Shown in pieces: positions 53,201-63,624 of a DNA stretch of 64,000 nucleotides. A model generated the notes under the pieces. The model ran no database searches and was not told where the DNA came from. It saw only the letters and a program-made list of their open reading frames with translations. The DNA comes from Mycteria americana (Eukaryota; Chordata; Aves; Ciconiiformes; Ciconiidae): positions 18,126,001 to 18,190,000 of the forward strand of contig NC_134373.1 of assembly GCF_035582795.1 (NCBI RefSeq), in the 5' to 3' direction. The position numbers and the translations under genes are program-made. The stretch's first letter is position 1; every line of letters begins with the position of its first letter.

Positions 53201-56200
53201 GTTGAAAGTCACTGTACTGGCAACTATGAAGAGGGAAAAAGCATATAGTCTTTCTATATTCTTTCTAACAAAACAAATAAACAACAACCAAAAAAAAAAA
53301 TCAAAACTCCACCTGATTTTCATTTAAAGTACATGAACCATAAATAAATGCAAAGAGATACAGTTTAGTAAGATGGAACAAAGAATTTAGTTTATTATCA
53401 TTTCCACTTGTCTTTCTCCTTCTATACTTTTCAGGTACAGTAATAAAAATACACATGTAAATCTTTATAAGTTATATACACATCTATCATGTGTACTGAA
53501 CAGTTACCTATATGCTACATATGCAGAGTATGGTTACCACCATTATATATGTGATGTGTGTGTGTAAGCGTATGTTGTATTTTATTTTAATTTTACCATT
53601 TACACACATTTGTATAAAAATCAGGCCAAGAACCCAATTTTCAAATTTAAATGCAAAGGAAAGGCATGCAGAACTACATTTTGTTACTTAAATATTAAGC
53701 ACTGTTAAACACATTGAACACATTAAATCTAATTTATTTCATTATATTGATCAAATGTATAAATCAAGAATTTCCACACTGCAGCCCAATGTAATTATTC
53801 AAATATGAAAAATGGAGCAGAAATACAAAATGCGTCTTCTGAGGCATGATAAAGAGCAGAAGATAACATAAAAAGTCATATTACTAAGGATTTTTATCAA
53901 CAGATAAGTACTATATTACCTTCAGTATTTGAAATTGTACCTTGTTATTTGATTAGATCAGGGAATGGTTTTGTCAATCCCTCCCTGTAAAAGTTGTCAT
54001 CAATATATGTTTTAGGTTTCTGATTCCTCAATGAAACCCTCACAATCCCGTTGGATCTATTCATCACATCTCATTGCACTCATGAACATATTCTACAAAA
54101 TACCATTTTCTGTCCTGTTCTTCCTCAATTTCCAGATACATATGGCACATAAAATAATAGCTCTATGGCACCTATCCAGTATAAACTTTATTATCCTCTC
54201 TCATGTATTTTGATTTCCAGCTATATCAACAAAGTAGGTATTTTTTATTGGACCTCATTTTAGCCTCGTATCAAGACAACCTCATTAACAGGAGATGTAG
54301 AATACATTCCTTCCATTCGTACTGGATATTTACCCCATTATCTTCTTCACGAGTACCAGACTGCCTCTCTCAACAGCCCAACAAAACTAGGTTAATTGAC
54401 TAATGTGATGAAATGTAGGTTAATTTCAGGTTTCCTTTAAAACGCCTTTTCACTTCCTAAATTGGAGAGCATGTTCCCAGAACTTTCTGACTGGGAACAC
54501 CGCAAAGGTTCAATTGCTTCAGGTGACTCCAGGAGGGCAGAGTAGGTGGCTACATGATAGCTGTGTGTAGGGAGCATATACCCAACTCTCAAGCCCATCC
54601 AGAAGGCAGGAAAGAAAGTTGATCCCAGCTATAATGCCGGAGCTTGAGGGAGAGTCCCTGCAGCCCCACGTGCCTGTGGTGATGGGGCAGGCTGCCCCAG
54701 CCCCACACAGACTGGCAGAGCTGCAGTCAGGCTGCCCACACGTTGGGGGGGTCTTTAGTCACTTTGTGATTAACCTAGCTGAAGAGACGTGCTTTAGATC
54801 CATCATTTCTGCTTCATACCTCAGCTGGCCAGGCTGAAAAGCAATGTTTCTGCAGTGAGGTTTATTGGAAAAATAACATTTTGAAGTATATCCTAGAAAC
54901 AGCATTTACATGCTCTACAAATACGGTCAGACTGCTTGCAAGAAATATACATTCACATGACAGATACAAGTAGCTGCTTTGCCAACTGACTTAAATACAA
55001 GAACCAAAAATACTTAACTGTTGACTGACATGAACTCTCCTCATATGCATCTTTTAGAAAAGTTTCCAAGCTACTTTCCACAACAGATGAAAAAATCCAC
55101 ATTGAACAAACTCTTTCATTCTCTCGAATAGGCAACAGCCCAAGAAACACTGCCAACGTACTTCTCTTCCCCTTTTTTCCTTTCACTGCTGTGCTTTCTC
55201 TCTATATCCATGGTGAGTTGATTCTGACTTTATTACCTATTCTTTCTTTTGTTTGTTTTTGTTATTGTTGTTTTGGAGGGTTTTTTAGAAATATTTAGCT
55301 TCTTGATATATCACTCCGGTTTCCTCCATACACAGAGTCTTCTAGACATGACTTCAGACCTTGTCCTGACTTTCTGCTTTATGCCAGGGGCGTAATATCC
55401 ACTCATTCATCACCCTTTTCAGAATTACGAGTTCATGTAGGAACAGACTGTTGCTGGTAGAGTGGGTTGTAAGGAAAACCTCCTCTTTCTGCCCTGCATT
55501 TAACTGACATAATTCTGTATCCCTCAGTCTATACGCATAGCTTCACTGTCTGGAGAGACAAGCACTTTGCTACATCAGCCAGGAAGAACAGGCCATTGCC
55601 ACGACCACTGCAACAGCTGCAGAGTCATTTTGGTGCCCCTAGTTTTCCTCCCTCCTGCTCTTTTTCCAGCTCCTCCAAGACCTCCTTCAACAGGTCCTCA
55701 CTTCAGCTGCAGGTAACAACTCAGCGATTCCCTGGACTCCTACTGCCTTGCAATACAAGTCCAGCTGTGTTTGCTCTACTTAAGCACTCCTTGGTACAGC
55801 TCTTGCCAATGCTGTTTAACTACTGCTGAACTCACTGTTTAGAGCCTCCCACTGACACAGCTCAGCCACGTAAACTGAGAAGCGGGTTAATTTCTCTGCT
55901 AGGCAGGCAGACCGATGAGGTCGGAATATCAATCCATTATTGAGCACAGCATTCAGCATCAACTGATTACAGGGGATTAAATTTAGATGAGTTCATTTGG
56001 GAACTGGAGAAACAGTGATTTCTCTCATGCTTTTTAGGAAGGCCTAACAGTAACTGAGTTTTGTGGTTCAAGTAGCAGGCACTCAAGGTATTCAGGCTTA
56101 AGCAGAAGCTATGTCTGACCTAGGGGATTTTAGCTATGAGCTGGAGCAGCAGACCCTGGAATACTTAGAATGAAGATATTCACTGCTACATAAGGGGTAT

Positions 56201-59200
56201 GCATTTAAAGCTCACTTCAATCTTTGGCTTCACAGAGTCTTCCCTATCTAGCTGTTGTACTAATCAGTTGATGGATTAGAACTAATGTCTATATTGTGCA
56301 TTCCTAATAAGTGCTTCCCTGATAAAGCACCAGCTGAAGATATCCTTTTGATGCTAATTTGATTTCACAAACAGTGCTTCCCACTCCCAATGCCCAGCCC
56401 CTGTGCTGATTTCATAGCTCTGGATTTTGCGTCAAAGACTTAAGAGAATTAGCAAAACTAAATACAGACACTAGAGGTAGTAATATGACTTTTTGGGATT
56501 ATGGAATGTAAACAGAAAGTGTCTCAAATGAAAAGGCTACCCTTATACTACTATAAATTAAAAAAAAAGAAAAAAAATCAGGAAATTTTATAATTCCATG
56601 GTTGTTTGTAACAAATCTCCTTGGTTCTGCTGTCTTGCTATAGACTGTTACGAGAATCTTTTAACAGAATTTGATAATTTCTTTCCATTTTGTATAGTAT
56701 ATAGCAGAGTATGTCAAAGCTATGTTCAAATAGTGCAGGGCCTGATTCTAACCATCACTTGCACTTGCATAAAGGAGGAGGGACATGTACCATGCAAACA
56801 AGCTCAGACCCACATTTATGGAATTCATTTGTGTCAGGCCTGACTGCTTCTACGAAACTCAGCCAAAAGTGGGTAGCATGGACACCTCCAAAAAGTGCAA
56901 GAAACATTTCCATAAGCTTATTACACATTCAAGTTACACAGCTTCCCATCTTTAGAGCTATTCCTTGATTTTTAAATCCACTCACTGTTGTAGCCACTGC
57001 AGCTGCTAGTCTCTGCCGGCGTCGTGTTGTGCTGAACTGGCCCTTCGGTGCCGGCCCTTCCTGACAGTGAATGCAAGAAGAGAAGGAAGTAGAAAAAGAG
57101 AAGGGAAGGGGTGATGGGACACAGGAAGATGAAAGGTGATCAGAAAAGGGAGAGGGAGAGTCTTTAAGTGGATTTCAATTTTGTTAACTGTGATGGCCTA
57201 CACATTCTGAGGACATATCACATGTTTTCAGTTGTGTATGCCAGAGACATAAACAACCTAGATACTTCACTAAAATTATCTCCAGGTGAGTTGGACTGCA
57301 GTGCACTCACTAAGACTACCAAAAAAAAAAAAAATTCTATTAGCATTGCCATTCAGAGTCATAAGGCAATTATGGAATAAGAAAACAAAAAGGATGCTAT
57401 GGCATGGCAGAAAACACAAAAACCAAACTCTTTCTGGGGGTCACTTGACCATCTAGAAGATGAATTCTGAAAGACATCACTTTGCATTAGTGGAAGTGCA
57501 TGAACTGTGGTCATTGAAGATGCATGCATCTCAATGGTAAAACTTTTTAGTGTGTATGTTATAGTGAGCTTGTTTATGTAAACATTCCAGTGCACAGCTC
57601 TAGCATTTCTGTGTCCATCCTTGAGCCTATTTGTTCATTTTCTCTACACACCACTTTTTTGAGTTCCAGCTACTTCTCCCTTACATTATTGAAGGCTTGG
57701 CTTCCAAAGCAATGAAAAACTCCAATAAAGCAGCACAAATGAAAACGAAGTATTCCAACAACTACTTCTTTTTCTGTATGCCTAACTTGTGACCTCATCC
57801 TGCTTAATTTCACTTTTATTTTACTTTTAAGAAAATTCATCATGGTACATTAAAGTCAAACAAGTAATTGTCTAATGCAGAGGAGCTCCACACCTATCAT
57901 AAAGTCCTTCTATTTAATGTCTAATCAAAATATCATTATTTTGAAGCCATTTTAAGATTTTAGAAGACTAGAAAAGCCACCTTTCTGCTTTTAGAAAACA
58001 ATTTCCAATCCCTTTAAGTTTTTCTTCCCCTATATCTTCACCTATAGCCACTGCAGTATTTTTAAATCTATACACATTTTTACTTTTTCTGAAAGCAGCC
58101 TGGGCACCATATAAATAACAATGGTATAGGTTGGATACATGGACACCATGCTGAAGAACAGGATATTGTAGTTCAATTATTAGCTGAAGTGTCTTGCTCC
58201 TGTAACATTCCCGCTGGTAGGGTTGCTGCATCTGAGAATGGCCATACCCTTTACCCTTCGGCTGATACTAGTGGCAGGGCTACTGACAATGGAAGGGTCG
58301 TCCAATGATCACACTAAGAGAAGCCCTGTTTTGTAATATTTTATAAAATTCTCACATCAAAAAACATGTACATAACCTCTAAAATATAAACTTTGTTAAA
58401 GCAGAGAATGCATCATATGCATAACATAAAGCTCTTTGTGCTCTACAGAAGTATGTCTATCCTGTGAATAAGAGTTTGGAAGAATATTCTTGTTTAACTA
58501 ATAGGGACATATAAATATATATATGTACAGAGAAATAGACATGCACAAATATATATATATATGCAAGATTATGAATGCAGGTATACATTATTAAAATGGG
58601 AACAATGAGCTCTGCAGAACCACCCACTCCCCTCAACACAATAGAAAGTGATGCCATAATCTGAGTTACGATATAAAGAAATACTTATTTAAGGGAAAAG
58701 GTAATAAGCCAGTCTTTGGGTCTGGTTTCATTTCTGAGCTGAAAGCCTCAGTAGACCAAGATGACTTTTCAGGTTGCTCCATACTATATAGTTCTCTATT
58801 AAACTACTCCCCCCGCCAAAAAAAAAAAAGAAAAAGAAAAAAAAAAAATCAGTCTTGGAACTTCACAACTCTGAGCTTTTGAGGGAAACCAAATCAACAT
58901 TAGTTCATTTTATTGCTTTTCAGTAATTTTTTTTTCTTCTTTTGAAGAAAAGAAAATTGAAAAATTGTCATGAGAATGACAAATTGGTCTTTTACCCAAG
59001 GGGGGGGGGGGGGGGGGGGGGGGGGGGAGCGACGACACCAAAACCACAACTCAGTTTTTGTACAAAAGCATCATTTTAAAAATTAACAAATACGGGTCAA
59101 CTAACCTGTTGCTGCAGGCCAATTTCATAACACTTTAAATAGGCTTTTTAAAAACAAACTAAACCTCCTTCATAAAAGCAATCTTTCTTCAGAGAAGCAG

Positions 59201-62200
59201 TCCATGTATTACTCTTGAGTAAATGCCTGTAAATTAAGCTGTTAATTCTAAACAATTTAGCAATACTAAACCCCCAAACCTGCAAACATATACACACATG
59301 CTACACTCAATTTTACTTCGGGGAGTAACCCCAGTCTAGTCACTGGGATTAGCTGTGTGAGCAAAGTTAACTGCATACAGAACTGGTGTACCTAATTGCT
59401 AAATATATATTTTTTAGAAACAAAGCAAGCAGCTTTTCTTACAAGAAAAAGTATGTTTTAAACACATTATACACCTAGCATTCATATTGCAGAATGTGTT
59501 AGCAGGAATACAACAAAAGCTATCTTATTAACAAAAAACTGGTAAAAAGTACAATACAAAATCTGGATGGGAGAATTCTCTCCTTGCATCTTATGCAGCA
59601 GATGCTGAGCTAGCAAAAATTACACCCTTGTTCCCCATTACTCATGAACAAGACACCTATATATAGAGCTCCCTAATTTTTATGCTCCCCAGAAGGATGC
59701 TTCTCAACATCATGCTATCAGAGGGTCTTTTGATGGTAGTTAATGACTGCTCATTCTAAAATAAATAAGTACAAGTACTTCAAATGGAATTAATAGGGCA
59801 ACTAGCTTAAAGTTAGTATGTTCATATTAGCATTATCCCCTAAAACTAATGAGATGTATGGAGGCATGGAGAAAGCAAAAGGACAACAGAAGTTTTCTTA
59901 GTACCAAATGTCAACCACTTAATAGCAAATCATGTGTAGGCACCATGAAGAAACGATCACAAATTAGACAAAGTGATTCTCAGTAGTGGATGCCCTGATA
60001 AACAGTTTATAAAGAGTTGGAGTAGTCTTAAAAAAATGACCTATAAGGAAGGCCAATGAAGCTAGAAGGAATGGCTAACAGATGACAAAATGGGACTGTA
60101 AACTTAAAAAGCACCTAGGCATGGAAGGAAATCCACATTTTAGTGGCATGGCAACATGAGCAAATTAGGAATAACACAATGAGTCAGAGTGAGGCCATCT
60201 TCCACAGATCACAGCTTTAGACCATTCATGGGACAGGACAGCCCTTGGAAGAATAAACAATGTGTTGAGCCCATCAAACTAGGCAAGATAATGGAGCAGC
60301 CAAAAAGGAGTCTTCGTCTTCCATATAATTTAGAATAATTTTATTGTTTCTGTTTCACTGCAAGTTAATTTATAAATCAGTCATCAATAACTTAATGCGT
60401 TGCTCTAACAAAATAAGCTTTACATTTCCAGCATTAAGCTTGCCAGGAGTTAATGCTGACTCAGGTTAGGCAGAGTTCATTATAGACCCAGAAGTGACAG
60501 ACCCACGTAGAGCAGTGCTATGCACACAAACTCTCTTAGGGGAACCTGCAAACTGACCATATTTGAGAATTTCAGGCACAACTCCTGCCAAGCCACAAAC
60601 AGCAGTTTGACAGTCAGGTGCCAAAATGACAGAAGCCCAGACCAGTGCCACTTTGGCAAAGTGCAGGCAACACAGGAACAGCTCGTAATTCCTCATGACC
60701 CATCCTAGATCATCATACATTGGCTGCTTTCATAATTTTTTCACCATTTTTGTGGAGAGGAATTTCTCTGAGACCGCTGTGGCATGAAAGAAGAACATGC
60801 AGTGTTGACTCTGTCTCTTCATAGGCACCAAGTACTTGCATCCATTTTCCCGATATTTTTATTTTCTATGTTATTCAGCAGCAGGGAAACACAGTGATCC
60901 TTCAAATGCAGGTAATAGGACATGACATCAACCACCAAAATTCCTTTGTTAATAAACCTTTTTAATCCTAACAGATGCTTCATTGTTCAACCTATTGTGA
61001 TTTTCTAGTATAACAGGTAGAAAGAAAAATCACCTACAATAGTTGCAATGAGAAAGCTGATGCAACTACAATCTCTTCTTTCCTTAAGATTATTTCTCTT
61101 AAATGAGTCACAGAAAACTCCTTATTGTGCCTCTAGGGGACATACTAAAGGCTTTCAAAGTTTGCATGAACTTCAAGAAATGTAAATGGATCAAAAGTTG
61201 CTGACATTTATTTATTCTGTAGCAGACAACACAGTGGTGCTTGTTAGCTCCTCAAGTCAGTTGAATATAGTCTTCATTATCAGTTGCTCACTTATTAAAA
61301 AGATTAGGTTTTGGATTAGGCCTCAAAACACACAACTACTTCTGACAGAACACAGTAAGACACCTTGGATCTAGCAGTAGTACAAGCGTATTATGCTTAT
61401 TTCTGTGCTTTTACTTTTCAGCTCTAAGGCAGGATGGGGTAAATTCTTTCTTCACGAAATTTATTCTTTGGTTTATTCAGTTTGTTCCCAGAGTAGCTTT
61501 TTCTGTAAGAGAAGGCTTGTGAAAATACTCATTGGTAACATTCCTAGTATAGGTCTTGACAAAGACAACTGGTGTGTTTAGTATTTCATTCATGTTTTCT
61601 GCTTTTAGCTTGATGTCACCTGTTCAACTGCCCTTCTTGGCAAGTTTGAGATAGAACATCAGTATGCCTGTGTGCTGCATGCAAATTGCCTTTTTGCACC
61701 CTAATTGACTAGTATTCAGATCCCCCTCCTTTCCCTAGATGGCAATGTTTTCATATGAATGAAAGTAAAATCAATACCTTTCTCAGTATTTTAAACAACA
61801 AACTGAGATTTAATTTATTTCATCAGGAACATAACAGACAGTATATTGACTTCCTACTTTCAGCTAATATATCATTTCATGCTTAAAAGTTAATCTAAAA
61901 GTACAGTGAAAAGAAAAGCATTGTGCATTCAGTACCTGAAGTTGAATTTTTGCATCTTTGCTGACACTTTTTGTTCTCCATCGTCTTGTGACCCGCTTGT
62001 CTTTCTTTGAAATATCTACACAGTTAGCCTACATTACACAAATAGTTAAAAGCGACAAAGTACTATTAAGTTGACACAAGCAACACAGACAGTACAGCAA
62101 GTTAGTAAAGAATTGTAGCATTAGACATCTACAAATTAGAAAGTGAGAAGAAGAATGCCACTGCTGGGGCCCACAACTACAGCAGTGATCAGCTGTAGCT

Positions 62201-63624
62201 ATCCGTACATTTCTATAAACACATGGTATATTTAGCTCATTTAGCAAAACTACTGGTATACTTCCTTCATGAGTGCACAAAATTTAGGACCAGATCTTGA
62301 AGTCCTCATGGATTTCTATTCTGGTACTACTCAGAGAAACGTAGAGTTCACCTCTTCCTGAAATCAATGGTAGGTCTCGTTACCTCATTGGAACTAGACT
62401 TCCCAACACACCACCACCACTGGCAGATTTGTGTCCTCAAGGGGACTGAGTGAAAAAGGAAGAAAGTCTTTAGGATTTAGGATCTGATGTTGTTTTCTTG
62501 TGGTCAAGAGGAAATCTAAACCTGAACTGGGAAATGGTCCAACCCTTGGGACCTTTGTACTATGCCCTCTTTTCTAGAGCATGCAACTTCATCTTTGAGG
62601 GTCTTTGGGTCTCCACTCCTTAAAAACTTAAAATGATACCTTACTCAACACAACAAAAACTCCTTAAATACAATTTCAATGTATACATGTATTTCTATTG
62701 TAACAGTTCTCAGTTTTGCTTTGCAAATGACGTAATCACTTGATTCATCCTATTAAATAATTAATGTCTTAATTATTTGTTTACACATGAAACATTATTA
62801 CACATGATTAAGATAAACATGTAAGACAAACCTTTTATCCAAGAGTTACTATGATTTCTGAAAATCATTGAGTTAACAGATATCTCTATATTTTCCTTAA
62901 CACACAGAAGAAATGTTTCAGTGTGATAATTTATGTTCAAGCATATTTACCTGCATGTCTGTGAAATTTGGTGCTGACTGAGTTCTCTGTAGTATTTCTA
63001 AATTTTGAAGAAGTTTACTGAGTTCCACAAGGTTTGACTGACAATGAGCAAGATCTAACAGATACAAAACAAAAATACATTAGGTGCTTCAGTTCCGACT
63101 TTTTTTTTTTGCTGTGATGTCCATCATTGGCACTTTATTGCATTATAAAAGTTAAATGTCCAGATTCCTAGTACTAAGGCACCTACGTAAAAGCTTTATT
63201 TTTGGAGATGTTGAGCACTTGTTATTTCTATGGGAGTCAGCAGCAAGTCTGGATCTCAAAAGTTGATCATATTTTAACAATTATATCCATTAAGATAATA
63301 CAGATTATTAAGATAAATTTTAAAAGCAACATCCCAAAACATGCAGAAAGGGAAGTTCCCACCACAAGCATCTAATGACCTGAAGAGCTACTTCATGTGC
63401 ATATAAAGATGCACCACTTAACCACTTTACTGACTTCATATCAACAAGAAGTTTTGCTGAAAGAACAAGGCATGAAAAGGTAAAGGCTAACCTTCTGCAC
63501 ATCTGTCCATCTCTTCAGAGTCCTGCAACCAGGCTGCTACTTTACTCTGACCAGTAGTGCAGGTGGCAGGAAGGCTGTTACTGCAAGGTATAGCAGACTG
63601 CCAGGGGAAGCTATTTTGTTGCAC
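35109..63624 (-). CDS. OSBPL6: OSBPL6 (ORP6), oxysterol-binding protein-related (5' partial, 18 exons)
   Basis: Eighteen coding exons join without a break to 739 residues and a TAA stop; human ORP6 is about 930 residues, so the PH-domain part lies beyond 64000. Window residues 1-345 are the linker, with basic clusters ([16 protein letters not shown]) and a two-phenylalanine FFAT motif EFFDAQE at residues 299-305. The lipid-transfer ORD runs from about residue 373 to the end. It shows [27 protein letters not shown] and the family signature EQVSHHPP (475-482). Known role: ORP6 binds VAP proteins on the ER through FFAT and moves or senses sterol and phosphoinositide at ER contact sites. OSBPL3 is the close paralogue; PJVK and FKBP7 next door favour OSBPL6. 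One intron has a GC donor; the other splice sites are GT-AG. Confidence 0.95.
35220..35273. repeat. Purine tract (A and GA repeats) = extended polypyrimidine tract
   Basis: Runs of A and about six GA units on the plus strand. Read on the minus strand it is a long TC/T pyrimidine tract, broken by a few A residues, just before the last OSBPL6 acceptor. Confidence 0.8.
36205..36327 (-). CDS. OSBPL6: OSBPL6 exon, ORD C-terminal helix
   Basis: Acceptor TTCATACAG, donor GTGAGT. Encodes [40 protein letters not shown]. This is the charged helix near the end of ORP proteins, rich in basic residues. Confidence 0.96.
36905..37031 (-). CDS. OSBPL6: OSBPL6 exon, ORD (ends at a GC donor)
   Basis: Acceptor TTCATACAG; encodes [20 protein letters not shown], then [20 protein letters not shown] and Q. 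The frame requires the exon to end CAAAG, directly followed by GCAAGA, a GC-AG intron. The first G of the next exon completes AGG (arginine). Confidence 0.95.
37471..37526. repeat. 28-bp tandem duplication
   Basis: Two adjacent 28-bp copies beginning AGTAGGGTTCAAA, differing at only a few positions. Confidence 0.85.
38045..38189 (-). CDS. OSBPL6: OSBPL6 exon, ORD
   Basis: Acceptor AACTTGCAG, donor GTAAGA. Encodes [20 protein letters not shown], then [20 protein letters not shown] and SAKCIWRP. The KWHEGLYCG stretch is typical of ORPs of the ORP3/6/7 subfamily. Confidence 0.96.
39314..39458 (-). CDS. OSBPL6: OSBPL6 exon, ORD
   Basis: Acceptor TGTTCTTAG, donor GTAACA. Encodes [40 protein letters not shown] and ICKLTFVK. 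Very highly conserved and without methionine. Confidence 0.96.
40743..40821 (-). CDS. OSBPL6: OSBPL6 exon, ORD
   Basis: Acceptor TGTATTCAG, donor GTAAGC. Encodes [20 protein letters not shown] and NVTLP. Both boundaries split codons (aspartate before, lysine after), and the frame is kept on both sides. Confidence 0.96.
40893..40950. repeat. A-rich tract (20 A, then A/C-rich)
   Basis: Twenty consecutive A at 40893-40912, then A runs broken by C. Just before it is a direct 11-bp duplication GAGGTTGCCAT-like at 40864-40885. It lies about 70 bp upstream (minus sense) of the exon at 40743-40821. Confidence 0.8.
41412..41475 (-). CDS. OSBPL6: OSBPL6 exon with VSHHPP signature
   Basis: Acceptor TTTTGCAG, donor GTATAC. 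Encodes [20 protein letters not shown] and Q. The paired histidines contact the PI4P headgroup in solved ORP structures. At 64 nt with no methionine, it is easily missed by ORF searching. Confidence 0.97.
41832..41969 (-). CDS. OSBPL6: OSBPL6 exon, ORD core
   Basis: Acceptor TTTTCACAG, donor GTAAAG. Encodes [40 protein letters not shown] and RFFSEQ. It ends with the EQ of the EQVSHHPP signature, whose remainder is in the next exon. Frame-neutral at 138 nt, but skipping it would destroy the ORD. Confidence 0.97.
41970..44265 (-). other. OSBPL6 intron before the ORD core exon
   Basis: GT-AG intron of 2,296 bp. The stretch 43200-43560 is somewhat GC-richer and holds a 106-codon open frame on the plus strand with no family resemblance. 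An A run of 14 lies near 42571-42584. Confidence 0.7.
44266..44519 (-). CDS. OSBPL6: OSBPL6 exon, start of lipid-transfer domain
   Basis: Acceptor CCCTTTCCAG, donor GTAATA. The longest exon here (254 nt). Encodes [20 protein letters not shown], then [20 protein letters not shown] and [19 protein letters not shown] to YERM. The LNEPLNTLQ stretch is part of the ORD lid region in this family. Confidence 0.96.
44720..44807 (-). CDS. OSBPL6: OSBPL6 exon, acidic linker
   Basis: Acceptor TGTTTTAG, donor GTATAC. Encodes [20 protein letters not shown] and SVADNISRQ, strongly acidic and serine-rich. It ends one base into an isoleucine codon. Confidence 0.95.
44808..46721 (-). other. OSBPL6 intron hosting the solo LTR
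   Basis: GT-AG intron of 1,914 bp, more than a quarter of it the LTR. The rest is AT-rich with nothing recognised. Confidence 0.8.
45818..46367 (+). mobile_element. Solo LTR of an endogenous retrovirus (antisense, intronic)
   Basis: 550 bp beginning TGTCCTGG and ending CCACGACA, so the ends are imperfect inverted repeats with TG...CA. The flanking five bases are TATAT and TACAT, a likely decayed 5-bp target duplication. Inside are a TATA-like CAGTATAGAA near 46072, an ATT microsatellite at 46192-46211, and a poly(A) signal ATTAAA at 46232-46237. There is no internal retroviral sequence on either side, so it is a solo LTR left by recombination. The sequence strongly resembles an LTR family abundant in neoavian birds. 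It lies in an OSBPL6 intron, opposite to OSBPL6. Confidence 0.88.
46722..46859 (-). CDS. OSBPL6: OSBPL6 exon carrying the FFAT motif (46 codons, phase 0-0)
   Basis: Acceptor TTATTTACAG, donor GTAGGC. Encodes [17 protein letters not shown], then [20 protein letters not shown] and SASSSENE. The FFAT core EFFDAQE sits at 46755-46775 within a serine- and glutamate-rich stretch, as usual for VAP-binding motifs. Frame-neutral at 138 nt. Confidence 0.96.
46755..46775 (-). other. FFAT motif EFFDAQE (VAP binding)
   Basis: Seven residues matching the FFAT consensus E-F-F-D-A-x-E at every fixed position. The serines and glutamates upstream (SESVS) supply the acidic flank, which phosphorylation could strengthen. 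By family knowledge it docks ORPs to VAPA/VAPB on the ER. Confidence 0.93.
49224..49331 (-). CDS. OSBPL6: OSBPL6 exon (36 codons, phase 0-0)
   Basis: Acceptor TATTTTAAG, donor GTAAGA. Encodes [20 protein letters not shown] and [16 protein letters not shown]. It continues the coiled coil and leads into the FFAT exon. Frame-neutral at 108 nt. Confidence 0.95.
51445..51575 (-). CDS. OSBPL6: OSBPL6 exon
   Basis: Acceptor TTACTTAG, donor GTATGT. Encodes [20 protein letters not shown] and then [20 protein letters not shown], a predicted coiled coil by its heptad pattern. Window residues 191-234. Confidence 0.94.
52554..52719 (-). CDS. OSBPL6: OSBPL6 exon
   Basis: Acceptor TTGCTGTAG, donor GTAACT. 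Encodes [20 protein letters not shown], then [17 protein letters not shown] to EEFCLMAQK, window residues 136-190. It has a serine/proline-rich start and an acidic helix at its end. Confidence 0.95.
52720..56985 (-). other. OSBPL6 intron (4,266 bp)
   Basis: GT-AG intron. TG/TA alternation lies near 53560-53580. The stretch 54600-55900 is less AT-rich than its surroundings but has no recognisable coding exon or repeat. Confidence 0.7.
56986..57060 (-). CDS. OSBPL6: OSBPL6 exon with arginine cluster (25 codons, phase 0-0)
   Basis: Acceptor CACTGTCAG, donor GTGAGT. Encodes [20 protein letters not shown] and AVATT. At 75 nt it is the shortest exon of the gene here and is frame-neutral. The sequence continues as [14 protein letters not shown] in the next exon. 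Confidence 0.93.
58548..58562. repeat. TA microsatellite
   Basis: About seven TA units, with a second shorter TA stretch at 58509-58523. Confidence 0.8.
59000..59027. repeat. G homopolymer, 28 bases
   Basis: Twenty-eight consecutive G on the plus strand, C on the OSBPL6 sense strand. No other G or C run in the window approaches this length. Confidence 0.9.
61936..62028 (-). CDS. OSBPL6: OSBPL6 exon with basic cluster (31 codons, phase 0-0)
   Basis: Acceptor ATGTAG, donor GTACTG. Encodes [20 protein letters not shown] and [11 protein letters not shown]. It has 11 lysine or arginine residues of 31 and no methionine. Exactly 93 nt, so it could be skipped without a frameshift. Confidence 0.93.
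62029..62950 (-). other. OSBPL6 intron (922 bp)
   Basis: GT-AG intron; nothing recognised inside. Confidence 0.75.
62951..63054 (-). CDS. OSBPL6: OSBPL6 exon, predicted helical linker
   Basis: Acceptor CTGTTAG, donor GTAAAT. Encodes [20 protein letters not shown] then [14 protein letters not shown]. The leucine spacing suggests a short coiled coil. The frame joins the exons on both sides. Confidence 0.92.
63055..63491 (-). other. OSBPL6 intron (437 bp)
   Basis: GT-AG intron with a T run near 63102-63111; nothing else recognised. Confidence 0.75.
63492..63624 (-). CDS. OSBPL6: OSBPL6 exon, linker (window residues 1-44)
   Basis: Acceptor TGCCTTAG; encodes [17 protein letters not shown] to [15 protein letters not shown]; donor GTTAGC. 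It begins in phase 0 and ends one base into an aspartate codon. This is the most 5' exon in the window, from the linker after the PH domain. Its first half is the least conserved part of the gene here. Confidence 0.85.

Larger units (their letters stand above)
57061..61935 (-). other. OSBPL6 intron (4,875 bp, longest complete one)
   Basis: GT-AG intron holding a purine-rich stretch just after 57061, TA-repeat stretches around 58509-58562, an A-rich tract at 58817-58849, and the 28-base G run at 59000-59027. No exon is recognised. Confidence 0.7.

Noticed and set aside
54619-54837. GC-richer open frame in a long OSBPL6 intron
   Set aside because: No family match and no supporting splice sites. 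It may be an unrecognised repeat or simply local composition.
35109-63624. OSBPL3 as the identity of the third gene
   Set aside because: The domain plan and C-terminus are similar, but the linkage to PJVK and FKBP7 and the close match across the ORD indicate OSBPL6.
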